The translations under genes and the position numbers were made by a program. 52,942 nt of DNA, taken from contig JADYYK010000024.1 in NCBI GenBank assembly GCA_020853705.1, forward strand, positions 1 to 52,942, in the 5' to 3' direction. Positions 11,314 through 21,552 of the stretch are shown here, in pieces. Within the stretch, counting starts at the first letter, position 1; the number at the start of each line of letters is the position of its first letter. The DNA is from Deltaproteobacteria bacterium. Lineage in GTDB: Bacteria; Myxococcota_A; Polyangia; Haliangiales; JADYYK01. The notes beneath the pieces are model-generated. The model did no database searches and was not told the origin of the DNA. It saw only the letters and a list, made by a program, of their open reading frames with translations.

Positions 11314-12720
11314 ATGCGACTGCTGACCCTCCTCACCAGCATTGCCCTCATCCCCGTCCTGGCGTCGCCGGGCGTGGCCGCGCCGGTCGCGCTCACGCAT
11401 CGCACGTCACCGGGTGACGAAGGCGACCTCGTCAGCCCGGCGCTTGCCGAGCTCGCCAAGCGCGGGTTCCGGACCGGTGCCGCGCTCAGTGACGAAGTCG
11501 ACAAACAGATCTCGCGTCCCGGCGACACGCTCGAGTCGAAGGACGTCCTGCGCTGGACCGCGCTGATCGACGCTGGCTACCAGGCCTTCACGCGCGGCGA
11601 CTTCGAAGCTGCCGAGGTCAAGCTCACGGAGGCGCTGGCTGCCCTCCGTGCGCGCCCCGCGACCGTGGCGCGCGAGCAGAGCCTGCGCGATTTCACCGCC
11701 CGTGCCCACGTGGGGCTGATGCTGGCGCGGTCGCGGCTGGGGCGCGCCGACGACGCCAACTCCGTCGCGGCCGACTATCTGCGCGACTTCCCCGACCGCG
11801 AGCTCAGCCGGCGGCAGTACGGCCCCGAGCCCATCGACTTTCTGCGCCGGGTCCGCGAGGCGCTCGACGCCCGGCCGAAGTCCAGCCTGCACGTCGTGGT
11901 CGACGACCTGACCGCCGTGATCTTCGTGAACGAGCGCTACATCGGCGTCGGTGATGTCCACGTCGCCGACCTCTATGCTGGCGAGTACCGCGTCTTCGTG
12001 CAGCGCGGAAGCGCCCAGGGCCGCGTCCACCTGGTCAGCCTCGCAGCGGGTCAGAACCAGGAGCTGCGCATCAAGTGGGCCCTGGACGCCGCGCTGCGCA
12101 CCGGCGCCGCACCCGCGCTGCTGACGGGCAGTGTGCAGGCAGGGCTCGCCGCCGCGGCCGACCTCGGAGTCCTCCTCGGCGCTCGCCAGGTCGCGCTGAT
12201 CGGCGTGCGTGAGATCGAGGGCCGCCGCGCCCTGGTCGGTACCCTCCTCGACGCGGACTCGGCCCGCGCCACCCGCGAGGCCATGGTGTGGCTCGAGCCC
12301 ACCACACCCGGCCGCGAGCAACTGCGCGCCCTCGGCAAGTTCCTCGCCGACGGCAAGCCCCTCCCAGGCGTCGAACCTCTGCCCAGGCCAGCTCCCGCGT
12401 CCCGCGCGCCAGCGCCCCGCCGATCACGGCGGTTCGGGGCCTTGAAGTGGCTCACCCTGGGCGCCGGTGTCGCGGCCGCTGGCGCCGGCGTCACGCTCCT
12501 CGTCATCGACGGCGACGGCGCCTGCGACGGCCCAGCGCGCTGCCCAGAACGCTACTCGACCTCGACCGCCGGCTACATCACCCTCGGCGGCGCCGCCGTC
12601 GCCCTCGGCGCCGGGATCTACATGCTGCTGACCGACTCCCGCCCCGCGGAGCACCCCATCGCCACCATCGCCCCCATCCCCGGCGGCGCCACCCTCGCCC
12701 TCACCGGAGTCTGGCCATGA
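11314..12720 (+). CDS. exported PEGA-domain protein with C-terminal membrane segments
   Basis: A 468-residue protein. The signal peptide MRLLTLLTSIALIPVLA supports this start, with GAGGA eleven bases upstream; an in-frame ATG at 11302 and a GTG at 11161 (GTGA overlap) are alternatives. Residues about 85-190 look like a TPR-type helical pair (YQAFTRGDFEAAEVKLTEAL). A PEGA-like beta-sandwich follows (SSLHVVVDDLTAVIFVNERYIGVG, then LYAGEYRVFVQRG). The C-terminus has two hydrophobic segments (WLTLGAGVAAAGAGVTLLVI; YITLGGAAVALGAGIYMLL) and ends VTLALTGVWP-like, as in related myxobacterial envelope proteins. The stop overlaps the next start (ATGA). Function unknown; envelope structural or scaffold role likely. 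Confidence 0.75.
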   Translation: MRLLTLLTSIALIPVLASPGVAAPVALTHRTSPGDEGDLVSPALAELAKRGFRTGAALSDEVDKQISRPGDTLESKDVLRWTALIDAGYQAFTRGDFEAAEVKLTEALAALRARPATVAREQSLRDFTARAHVGLMLARSRLGRADDANSVAADYLRDFPDRELSRRQYGPEPIDFLRRVREALDARPKSSLHVVVDDLTAVIFVNERYIGVGDVHVADLYAGEYRVFVQRGSAQGRVHLVSLAAGQNQELRIKWALDAALRTGAAPALLTGSVQAGLAAAADLGVLLGARQVALIGVREIEGRRALVGTLLDADSARATREAMVWLEPTTPGREQLRALGKFLADGKPLPGVEPLPRPAPASRAPAPRRSRRFGALKWLTLGAGVAAAGAGVTLLVIDGDGACDGPARCPERYSTSTAGYITLGGAAVALGAGIYMLLTDSRPAEHPIATIAPIPGGATLALTGVWP

Positions 12721-14105
12721 CCCGCCTCGCCCTGTGCGCCCTCATCCTCCTCGCCACCAGCTGCAAGGAGCGCGACCCGCTCTACTGCAAGACCAGCGCA
12801 GACTGCGAAGATCCAGCTCGCCCCCTCTGTGACCTGACAGGCACGGCTGCAGGCAGCGAAGGCCTCGCGAACACCTGCGTCACGGCGGCCCCTGGCGACG
12901 GGGGCATGACAGACGGGCGAGTGGCAGACGCCGGCGGGTCCTCGGATGCAGCGATCGATGCTGCAATCGATGGGGGGCAGTGTGCAAGTTCGGCAGCCTG
13001 TGGAACCGACCTCCCCATATGCGATGTGGTCTGTCGGGCTTGTCTTGCCCCAGCTGAGTGCCTCGCACGGAACCCCGGGCGCCCACTTTGTATCACTGGG
13101 CGCTGCCTCGAGTGCAGCTCCGACTCTCAGTGCTCCTCGGGCGTCTGCGACACTGCTCAGGGAACCTGCGTCGCCGAGGGGGATGTCATCTATGTGGCGA
13201 CCAACGGCAGCAGCGACGTGTCGTGCGGTTCCCGAGCGACGAGGTGTCTCACCCTCGGCGCAGGCCTGGACAAAGCCGGGGTTCGTCGTTTCATCCACCT
13301 GGCTCCGGGCACCTATACGGAGAGCGTGCTGATCTCTGGCAAGGCGGTGACGATCGTCGCGCATGGCGCAACGCTGACGACAGGCGGCGCCGCGGGCCAG
13401 GACACCCTTGCCGTTCGGGCCGGGTCTGATGTCACGGTCCGGGGCCTAAGGGTCACTGGCGCACCAGGTGGAGTCAATTTCGCCGTCATCTGCGCTTCCG
13501 AGACGGGGGCCCCAACGCGACTCAGCGTCAGCCAGGTTCATGTCGTCGACAACGGCTCATACGGCGTGGAGGTCCACGATTGCGACCTCACCATGGACCG
13601 CTCTTTGATCGCCAGAAACGGAAGCGCCGGACTCTCGATCTCGAGTGGTTCCACCTTCAGTGTCACCAACAACTTCATCGTCGGCAACCAGGGCGGTGGT
13701 GTGTACCTCGGCCCTGGCCCACTTGCGATGCCTACCGGTCGCTTCGAATTCAACACCGTTTCACAGAACATGAAGTCGGCCAGCTCGAGCCTTCAGTTCT
13801 CGGGGATCTTCTGCAATGCGCTAGGAGCTACATCGATGGCCAACAACATCATCCACGGCAACACAGGCGCGCCAAACAACGGAGGCTGCCCCCTGACCTA
13901 CTCGGTGGTGGAGGGAGGTACGGGCATGGGCATCATCGACATGGACCCCCTGTTCGTCAGTCCCGGCACCGGGGATTTTCATATCATGCGTTTCTCGCCA
14001 GCGAGGAACAGCGGCGACGACAGCCGCTTCGTTCCGTTTGACTACGATGGAGATCCGCGGCCAGCGGTCGACATCGACATGGGGGCCGACGAGTCCATTC
14101 TCTGA
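12717..14105 (+). CDS. Cys-rich lipoprotein with right-handed beta-helix domain
   Basis: A 462-residue protein. The lipobox LLATSC (Cys16) follows a short signal, and a low-complexity Asp/Ala/Gly stretch leads to a Cys-rich section (CGTDLPICDVVCRACL, CLECSSDSQCSSGVC). From residue 157 on there is a parallel beta-helix pattern: VIYVATNGSSDVSCGS, a LAPGTYTESVLI entry and many short coils such as VTIVAHGATL, LRVTGAP, HVVDNGSYGVEVHDC and NNFIVGNQGGGVYLG. Such helices are typical of surface polysaccharide-binding or degrading proteins, but no lyase active site can be assigned. The ATG overlaps the previous stop. Codon third positions are visibly less GC-rich here than in flanking genes. Confidence 0.82.
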   Translation: MTRLALCALILLATSCKERDPLYCKTSADCEDPARPLCDLTGTAAGSEGLANTCVTAAPGDGGMTDGRVADAGGSSDAAIDAAIDGGQCASSAACGTDLPICDVVCRACLAPAECLARNPGRPLCITGRCLECSSDSQCSSGVCDTAQGTCVAEGDVIYVATNGSSDVSCGSRATRCLTLGAGLDKAGVRRFIHLAPGTYTESVLISGKAVTIVAHGATLTTGGAAGQDTLAVRAGSDVTVRGLRVTGAPGGVNFAVICASETGAPTRLSVSQVHVVDNGSYGVEVHDCDLTMDRSLIARNGSAGLSISSGSTFSVTNNFIVGNQGGGVYLGPGPLAMPTGRFEFNTVSQNMKSASSSLQFSGIFCNALGATSMANNIIHGNTGAPNNGGCPLTYSVVEGGTGMGIIDMDPLFVSPGTGDFHIMRFSPARNSGDDSRFVPFDYDGDPRPAVDIDMGADESIL

Positions 14106-14114
14106 ACCGAGTCC

Positions 14115-15977
14115 TCAGCCCGGATTGGGGCTGGCCGCCGCGTTGTAGAAGACGTTCAGCGGCACGTCACCAGCTGCTCCATCATCGCTGCAGATGCGAA
14201 CATCGAGGTAGCTGGTTCCGGCGCGGGTCTGAAATCCACCCGAGTTGTTTCCTGTGCAGGCCTGGCCCCCCGTGCACATATAGCGGGCGATGTTGGGGAC
14301 CGCGGTGGGCTCGGTGCAGTCGCGGTTAATGGCGTCGGGGTAGGTGTTGTTGAGGTTGTCGATCACCGACTCGATGCGCGGGTTTCCACGGACGGTGTCG
14401 GTGCCCGTGAAGCATGTCGTAATGGAGTAGCTCCCTGGCGGCATGCCGAAGATCCTCACGGTGGTACAGCCGCCGGCCGGATAGACCACGTGGCCGATGC
14501 GCTGGCCCCAGGGGTAGACCTGCCAGCTCGTCGCTACACAGTCGACGTCCTGAGGGAACAATCGACCATCGCTGCTGCAGCCCATGTTGACGCCCTGGAA
14601 GACACAGCAGCCGTCTTTCGCGGTGCGATCGCAGGTGGTCTTGCCAGCGCCGCAGACCAGATTGCAGGTTGCGGCACTGCCGGTCGACCCGGCAAAGCAC
14701 CCGCCAGTGGTTGGACAGGTCGGACAGTTGCCGTCGCAGGTCTCGTTGAGCATGGGCTCGACCACGTTGTTTCCACAACCCGGACAGTTGATGTCGGTCA
14801 CCGCGGTGCAACCTGTGGGACAGAAGCCGTCATCGGTCCGGCTGCACGGTCTGGTCATGGCCGTGCAGCGCGCAGTGCAAGTTGCTGCCGTTCCCGAGTA
14901 GGTGCGAATGCTGTTGGCGTCGCTGACACAGCTGGCCGCCGTTGGGCACGAAGCTGGCGGGTCGCAGGACTCGGTGCCCTCGATGCGGCCGTTGCCGCAG
15001 CCCGCGCAGTCGACGTCGGTCACCGCGGTGCACGCGCTCGGGCAGAAGGTGTCGCTGACGTTCGAGCAGGGTCGCGCCACCGTGTTGCACCTGGCGTTGC
15101 ACGTCGCAGCGGCGCCCACGAAGGTGCGGATGTTGTTGCCGTCGCCCACGCAGGTCGCCGCTGTCGGGCAGGTCCCTGGCGGGTCGCAGGTCTCACCCAG
15201 GCCGGTGTCGATGGTGCCGTTGCCGCAGCCGGCGCAGTCCATGTCAGTGGCCGCGGTGCAGCCCATCGGGCAGCACTGGTCGGTGGCGGTCGCGTTGCAC
15301 GTCTTGGGCGTGTGGCTGCACAGCAGGGTGCAGGCCGCCGCGCTGCCGGTCATGGTGTCGACCGTGCAGGTGTTCATGTCGTCGCAGCTCAGGCAGCTGC
15401 CTGGCGGATCGCAGGTCTCGCCGGTCTCCAGGCGCCCGTTGCCACAACCGTTGCAGTCGCGATCGGTCGTCGGCGTACAGCCCGACGCGCAGCAGCCGTC
15501 GTCCACGCCGCACGCCGCGCCCGCGCACATGTCGCCACCATCGACCTCGCCGCCGTCCACCTCTCCCACGCCGCCGTCATACTGCGCCCCCAGCTGCAGC
15601 TCGATGCGGACCTCGCCACCGACCTCCGCCGCGCGCTCGGTCCACGACAGCTCGGTGCCGTTGACGTCGTTGACGCCGACGCGGAACACCAGGATCCCGC
15701 TGTCGATCCCCGGGTAGTACGGGAACGAGGTCTCGCCATCGGCCAGCTGGTTCCCGATCGGGTAGGTGTGATCCACCGGCACCCGGTCGCCCGTCACCCT
15801 GACCGACAGCGACGTGATCACCATGCGCTCGGTCGGCGACAGCTTGGTCGCGTCGATCACCACGTGGATCAGGTTGGCGTCCGACTTGTCGCCGCAGCCA
15901 GCGACCGCGGTCGCGCCGACCAGCATCGCCCCCAGCAGCCCCAGCCTCATCATCATCCTCGGCCTCGCCCCCCGCAT
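14115..15977 (-). CDS. Cys-rich repeat lipoprotein (DUF4215-like repeats)
   Basis: A 620-residue predicted lipoprotein. The signal sequence contains MMMRLGLLGAMLVG and lipobox AVAGC. Residues 30-130 form a beta-rich domain (VTGDRVPVDHTYPIGN). The middle contains at least five disulfide-rich units of the pattern CGNG-x(3-5)-GE-x-CDPP followed by CP-x-GC-x-A-x-TD-x-DC, like the myxobacterial DUF4215 Cys repeats. The C-terminal 180 residues form another domain (VYPWGQRIGHVVYPAGGC). It ends 9 bases from the convergent beta-helix gene. Its start codon overlaps the stop of the upstream TPR gene, so the two are co-translated. Likely surface-exposed; binding partner unknown. Confidence 0.8.
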   Translation of the reverse strand: MRGARPRMMMRLGLLGAMLVGATAVAGCGDKSDANLIHVVIDATKLSPTERMVITSLSVRVTGDRVPVDHTYPIGNQLADGETSFPYYPGIDSGILVFRVGVNDVNGTELSWTERAAEVGGEVRIELQLGAQYDGGVGEVDGGEVDGGDMCAGAACGVDDGCCASGCTPTTDRDCNGCGNGRLETGETCDPPGSCLSCDDMNTCTVDTMTGSAAACTLLCSHTPKTCNATATDQCCPMGCTAATDMDCAGCGNGTIDTGLGETCDPPGTCPTAATCVGDGNNIRTFVGAAATCNARCNTVARPCSNVSDTFCPSACTAVTDVDCAGCGNGRIEGTESCDPPASCPTAASCVSDANSIRTYSGTAATCTARCTAMTRPCSRTDDGFCPTGCTAVTDINCPGCGNNVVEPMLNETCDGNCPTCPTTGGCFAGSTGSAATCNLVCGAGKTTCDRTAKDGCCVFQGVNMGCSSDGRLFPQDVDCVATSWQVYPWGQRIGHVVYPAGGCTTVRIFGMPPGSYSITTCFTGTDTVRGNPRIESVIDNLNNTYPDAINRDCTEPTAVPNIARYMCTGGQACTGNNSGGFQTRAGTSYLDVRICSDDGAAGDVPLNVFYNAAASPNPG

Positions 15978-16936
15978 CAGAACGTCACCAGCGCCATGCC
16001 GCGACCGGGCCCGATCCCCCCCAGCTCGTCGCTGCTACCGTCGTCCTTGAGCAGCACCACTGCCGTCACCACGCCGGCGCCGACCACCACCACCACGCCG
16101 GTCCAGAACCACCACTTCTTGTAGAACGGCCGCGCGTCATCCTCGTCCGCGGACGACGACGAGGTGCCCGAGAACGAGTCAGGCGACAGCGACACCGGCG
16201 CCGGCTTGCCCTTGCGCGCCACCGGGCCAGGTGTCGCAGCATCGTCCTCATCATCGTCGCCGGTCGCCCCGTCCTCTTCATCCTCCGCGGGCGGCGTCAC
16301 CGGCCTGGGCTTCACGATCGCCACCGCGGCCGGCTTCGCCGCAGGCGCCGGCTTTGCCACCGGCTTCAGCGCCACCGGCGCCGGCTTGGCCTTCGCCGCC
16401 GGCTTGCCTGCCACCGGCTTGGCCCCTGGCTTGCTCTTGCCCGCTGCCGCAGCCGCGGCCGCCTTGCGCTTCGCCGCCGCCGCCCGCCGCGCGTCCTCGG
16501 CCGCCTTCGCCGCCGCGGCCGCCCGCGCCTCCTCCTCCGCGCGCGCCTGCTCCGCCGCCAGCTCGGTCTTCAGCGTCTCGACGTGACCCTGGACCTCCTT
16601 CTCGATGCCCAGGTCGCGCTTCTTCTTCTTCAGCTTGGCCTGACCATCCAGCCAGGTGGTGTACGAGTCGATGGCCAGCGCGCGCTGCCCACCCAGCCGG
16701 TAGGCCTGGGCCAGGTTGAACAACAACGCCGCATCCAGGGTCCGGTCGTAGGCGATCTTGTACTGCGCCGCCGCGGTCTCGAAGTCGCCGCCGTCATAGG
16801 CGATCGACCCGGTCTTGAAGGCAGCCTTGGCCGCCTCCTTGTCCGCCTTCGACAGCTTGGCCTTCGCCTCTGCCGCTCCCCCCGCCCCCGCAACCACGAC
16901 CGCAACCATCAGTACATAGGCCAACCAGGTCCGCAT
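15977..16936 (-). CDS. exported TPR protein with Lys/Ala-rich linker and C-terminal membrane helix
   Basis: A 319-residue protein. Start at 16936 is chosen for its signal peptide (MRTWLAYVLMVAVVVAGAGG) and the AAGGAG site seven bases upstream. TPR-like helices occupy residues 35-90 (AAFKTGSIAYDGGDFETAAA, ALLFNLAQAYRLGGQ). A long coiled coil and Ala/Lys/Pro-rich linker follow, then an acidic stretch, then a transmembrane helix (WWFWTGVVVVVGAGVVTAVV) near the end. This domain order recurs in myxobacterial envelope proteins of unknown function. It heads a two-gene unit with the Cys-rich lipoprotein. The linker is low-complexity and likely periplasmic. Confidence 0.78.
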   Translation of the reverse strand: MRTWLAYVLMVAVVVAGAGGAAEAKAKLSKADKEAAKAAFKTGSIAYDGGDFETAAAQYKIAYDRTLDAALLFNLAQAYRLGGQRALAIDSYTTWLDGQAKLKKKKRDLGIEKEVQGHVETLKTELAAEQARAEEEARAAAAAKAAEDARRAAAAKRKAAAAAAAGKSKPGAKPVAGKPAAKAKPAPVALKPVAKPAPAAKPAAVAIVKPRPVTPPAEDEEDGATGDDDEDDAATPGPVARKGKPAPVSLSPDSFSGTSSSSADEDDARPFYKKWWFWTGVVVVVGAGVVTAVVLLKDDGSSDELGGIGPGRGMALVTF

Positions 16937-16965
16937 AGGACGCTCCTTACCACACACGATCCTCT

Positions 16966-16995
16966 ACGCTACGGCAGTCTTCGGGACCCCGTCAA
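16966..16995 (-). promoter_or_regulatory. sigma-70-like promoter of the TPR/Cys-rich lipoprotein unit
   Basis: Minus-strand TTGACG (16990-16995), 18-base spacer, TAGCGT (16966-16971). The predicted start lies about 23 bases before the ATG at 16936. The -10 is a weak match. Confidence 0.4.
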
Positions 16996-17027
16996 ATTGC
17001 GCAGAAAACCCGAGTGGTTCCGGGCGT

Positions 17028-18314
<1,287 letters not shown>

Positions 18315-18322
18315 TCGGTCCT

Positions 18323-19000
18323 CTACTTCTTGCCGCCGTCCGTGGAGCCGACGTCCTTCTTCTGGGTGAAGACCTCATCGATGAGGCCGTACTCCTTGGC
18401 CTCGTTCGGGCCCAGGAAGTTGTCGCGATCGGTGTCGGTCTTGACCTTGTCGATGGGCTGGCCGGTGTGGCGCGACATGATCTCGTTCAGGCTGTCGCGC
18501 ATCTTCAGGATCTCGCGCGCGTGGATGTCGATGTCGGTGGCCTGGCCCGAGAAGCCGCCCAGCGGCTGGTGGATCATCATGCGCGAGTGCGGCAGCGCGA
18601 AGCGCTTGCCCTTGGTGCCCGCGCACAGCAGCAGGGCGCCCATCGACGCCGCCTGGCCCATGCAGATGGTGGCGACGTTGCAGCGCACGTACTGCATGGT
18701 GTCATAGATCGCCAGCCCCGCCGTGACGTGACCGCCCGGCGAGTTGATGTACAGCATGATGTCCTTGTCGGGGTCCTCCGACTCCAGGAACAGCATCTGC
18801 GCGATGATGATGTTGGCGACGTCATCGTTGACCGGGGTGCCCAGGAAGACGATGCGGTCCTTGAGCAGGCGCGAGAAGATGTCCCAGCCGCGCTCGCCGC
18901 GGTGGGTCTGCTCGATGACCGTGGGGATGATGAAGCCCGAGGTCCGGGTCGACTCGCCATACTGGGGCTGCGGGGGCAGATACAGGTTGGGCTTGGACAC
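18323..19000 (-). CDS. clpP: ClpP, proteolytic subunit of ClpXP
   Basis: A 225-residue serine protease forming the barrel chamber of ClpXP. The triad is Ser119 (GQAASMGA), His144 (HSRMMIHQP) and Asp193 (DTDRDN), with the spacing of other ClpPs. The GTG at 19000 is chosen because AGGAG lies five bases upstream and it gives a normal N-terminus; an in-frame ATG at 19039 would add residues that do not look like ClpP. Residues 12-25 act as the expected propeptide or axial loop region. The C-terminal tail ([12 protein letters not shown]) is charged. Part of tig-clpP-clpX. Confidence 0.98.
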   Translation of the reverse strand: MSKPNLYLPPQPQYGESTRTSGFIIPTVIEQTHRGERGWDIFSRLLKDRIVFLGTPVNDDVANIIIAQMLFLESEDPDKDIMLYINSPGGHVTAGLAIYDTMQYVRCNVATICMGQAASMGALLLCAGTKGKRFALPHSRMMIHQPLGGFSGQATDIDIHAREILKMRDSLNEIMSRHTGQPIDKVKTDTDRDNFLGPNEAKEYGLIDEVFTQKKDVGSTDGGKK

Positions 19001-19097
19001 GCTGACTCCTGGAGAGGAAACCGTGCAACGCGCCAGCACGACCCCCGTGCCGTGACGCTCGCCACTTTGTAAGGGAGCTAAGGAGGAGAAACGAACG

Positions 19098-20372
19098 CTA
19101 CTCCTTGGCCGAGATCTTAGCCTCGGTCAAGAGCAGGTCAAGCGTCTTCTCCTCTCTGATGGCGAAGCGCAGCCCGGAGATTCGGCCCTCCTTCTCCAGC
19201 TCGGCCCGCACCTTGGCTGCTGGCTTCTTCTGCTGCGAAGCCATCTCGGCGATGCGCTTGTCGATGTCGGCCTCGGAGACCTCGACCGACTCCTTGTCGG
19301 CGATGGCGTCGAGCAGCAGCGTGGCGCGCACCTCCTGCTCGGCGTCGGGGCGCAGCTTGTCGGTGTCGATCTGGGCCTGGCGCCAGTCGCGGCCCTGCAT
19401 GGCCAGGTTGATGCGCACGCGGTTGACCGCGACCTCGACCTGGCGGTCGACCAGCGCGGAGGCCACGGCGATCGGGTTCAGCCGGGTCAGCTCCTTGACC
19501 AGCTCCTCGCGGACCTCGCGGTCGACGTTGCGCTGCTCGGCGTCCTTGAGCTTGTCCTCGATCTTGCTGCGCAGCTCGGCCACGGTGTCGGCCTCGCCGG
19601 TGTCCTTGGCGAACTCGTCGTCGAGTGCGGGGACCAGCCGCTCTCTGGCCTGCTTGATCGACACCTTCAGCGCCGCGGTCTTGCCGGCGAACTGCGGGCG
19701 CGGATCGTCGGCGCCGATGGGCAGCTCGAGCTCGCGGTTCTCCAGGTTCAGCGGGACGCCGGTCAGCGCCTTGGCCAGGCCCGGGATGGCCTCGTGCTCG
19801 GTGTGGCCGAGATCGACCTCGAACTCGGGCTGGTCGACCGGCATGTCACCGATCTTGCCCTCCATCTTGATGAGCAGGACGTCGGTCGCGGTGGTCTCCT
19901 CGCGCCCCTCGATGGCCTTGAACTTGGCGTACTGGATGCGCAGGTGCTCGAGCTCGTGATCGACGCGCGCCGGATCGACCTTGGGCGTGCGGCGCTCGAC
20001 CGAGAGGCCCTTGTAGTCCTTGGGCTCGAACTCGCCGCGCACCTCGACCCGCGCGACATAGTGGAAGTTCTCGCCGAACTTGATCGACGCGTCCTGCACC
20101 ACCGGATCGGCGACGGGCTTGAGCTCCTGCTCGCGCGCGACCTCGACGAAGCTCTCCTGGACCAGCGCCTTGGCGACCTCCAGGTTGACGTCCTTGCCGT
20201 ACAGCTTCTCCAGGATGTTGCGCGGCACCTTGCCGGGCCGGAAGCCCTTGAGCTTGGCGCGCTTGCCCAGCTGGCGGTACTGCTCGTCGAGCTTGGTCTT
20301 GACGCGATCCCACGGGATCACGACGTCCACCTTCTTCTCGACTGCGCTGACGTCTTCGATGGTGACCTGCAT
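19098..20372 (-). CDS. tig: trigger factor, ribosome-bound chaperone
   Basis: A 424-residue trigger factor that shields nascent chains at the ribosomal exit. The N-terminal domain carries the ribosome-docking signature GFRPGKVP (GFR-x4-P) at about residues 44-51. The middle FKBP-like prolyl isomerase part is recognisable ([15 protein letters not shown]), and the C-terminal helical arms run from about residue 260. The ATG at 20372 has GAGG upstream and matches the family N-terminus ([17 protein letters not shown]). First gene of the tig-clpP-clpX unit, behind a strong promoter. Confidence 0.96.
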   Translation of the reverse strand: MQVTIEDVSAVEKKVDVVIPWDRVKTKLDEQYRQLGKRAKLKGFRPGKVPRNILEKLYGKDVNLEVAKALVQESFVEVAREQELKPVADPVVQDASIKFGENFHYVARVEVRGEFEPKDYKGLSVERRTPKVDPARVDHELEHLRIQYAKFKAIEGREETTATDVLLIKMEGKIGDMPVDQPEFEVDLGHTEHEAIPGLAKALTGVPLNLENRELELPIGADDPRPQFAGKTAALKVSIKQARERLVPALDDEFAKDTGEADTVAELRSKIEDKLKDAEQRNVDREVREELVKELTRLNPIAVASALVDRQVEVAVNRVRINLAMQGRDWRQAQIDTDKLRPDAEQEVRATLLLDAIADKESVEVSEADIDKRIAEMASQQKKPAAKVRAELEKEGRISGLRFAIREEKTLDLLLTEAKISAKE

Positions 20373-20397
20373 GCTTGGGCCTCGTTGGAAGGTGGGC

Positions 20398-20426
20398 ATA
20401 ATTGTCGCGCCCCCCTGCCCTGTCAA
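20398..20426 (-). promoter_or_regulatory. sigma-70 promoter of tig-clpP-clpX
   Basis: Minus-strand TTGACA (20421-20426, perfect), 17-base spacer, AATTAT (20398-20403, 4/6). The predicted start is about 20 bases before the tig ATG. The gap is shared with the divergent hemH gene at 20464. Confidence 0.65.
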
Positions 20427-20463
20427 GGCATCATAGGCCCGGCGGCCCTCTGCCAGCCAAGCC

Positions 20464-21528
20464 ATGACCTCCGCCCCGGCTTCCACTGCGCTCGTCCTCG
20501 CCAGCAAGGCTCGCACCGGCGTCCTGCTCCTGAACCTGGGCACGCCCGACAGCCCGGCCGCTGGCGACGTGCGCCGCTATCTGCGCCAGTTCCTCAGCGA
20601 TCCCCGGGTCCTCGACATCGGCGGCCTGGGGCGCTGGATGCTGCTCAACCTCATCATCCTGCCCACGCGGCCGAAGAAGTCGGGCCAGGCCTACGCCAAG
20701 ATCTGGGACGCCACCCGGGGCTCGCCGCTGCTCTACCACTCGCAGGATCTGGCCGCCGGGGTGCGCGCCGCCCTGGGCGATGTGCCGGTGACCCTGGGCA
20801 TGCGCTACGGCCGGCCCTCGCTGGACAGCGCCCTCGACGAGCTCGAGCGCGCCCACTGCACCCGCGTCATCGTGCTGCCGCTGTACCCGCAGTACGCGTC
20901 GTCGTCGACCGGGTCGTCGCTGGAGGAGCTGTTCCGCATCCTGGGCAAGCGCTGGAACGTGCCTGCCATCGACGTGGTGCCACCCTTCTATGACGCCCCG
21001 CCGTTCGAGCGCGCGCTGGCCGAGGTGGGCGCCCCGGTGCACGCCGAGTTCCGCCCCGACCACGTCCTGATGTCGTTCCACGGCCTGCCCGAGCGCCAGA
21101 TCAAGAAGTCCGATCCCAGCGGCGCGCACTGCCTGGCCAGCCCCGGCTGCTGCGACCGCATCAGCGACGCCAACGCCAGCTGCTACCGCGCGCAGAGCTA
21201 CCACACCGCACGCGTGCTGGCCGGCAACCTGGGCCTGGTCGAGGCCGACTACACGGTGTGCTTCCAGTCGCGCCTGGGCCGCACGCCCTGGATCCAGCCG
21301 CACACCGACAAGGTCCTGGTCGACCTGGCCCGGGCCGGCAAGAAGCGCCTGCTGGTGTTCTGCCCCGCCTTCGTGGCCGACTGTCTGGAGACGCTGGAGG
21401 AGATCGCGATGCGCGCGCGCGCCGACTTCGTGGCCGCCGGCGGCGAGGACCTGCGCCTGGTGCCATCCCTGAACGCGACGGCGCCCTGGGTCGCCGCCGT
21501 CGTCGAGTTGCTGCGCGCGCGCCTGTAG
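20464..21528 (+). CDS. hemH: ferrochelatase
   Basis: A 354-residue ferrochelatase, which inserts Fe2+ into the porphyrin macrocycle in the last steps of haem synthesis. Diagnostic segments: GVLLLNLGTPDSP near the N-terminus, MRYGRPS, the VIVLPLYPQYASSSTGSS motif, catalytic His206 in SFHGLPER, and the conserved acidic CLETLEE (Glu309). Between 220 and 241 lie Cys223, Cys229, Cys230 and Cys240. Some bacterial ferrochelatases bind a [2Fe-2S] cluster through internal cysteines, and this cluster of four is a candidate. Divergent from tig; the YkgJ-like gene begins 24 bases downstream. Confidence 0.96.
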   Translation: MTSAPASTALVLASKARTGVLLLNLGTPDSPAAGDVRRYLRQFLSDPRVLDIGGLGRWMLLNLIILPTRPKKSGQAYAKIWDATRGSPLLYHSQDLAAGVRAALGDVPVTLGMRYGRPSLDSALDELERAHCTRVIVLPLYPQYASSSTGSSLEELFRILGKRWNVPAIDVVPPFYDAPPFERALAEVGAPVHAEFRPDHVLMSFHGLPERQIKKSDPSGAHCLASPGCCDRISDANASCYRAQSYHTARVLAGNLGLVEADYTVCFQSRLGRTPWIQPHTDKVLVDLARAGKKRLLVFCPAFVADCLETLEEIAMRARADFVAAGGEDLRLVPSLNATAPWVAAVVELLRARL

Positions 21529-21552
21529 GCGCTATCATCTCATCGCTGCGTC

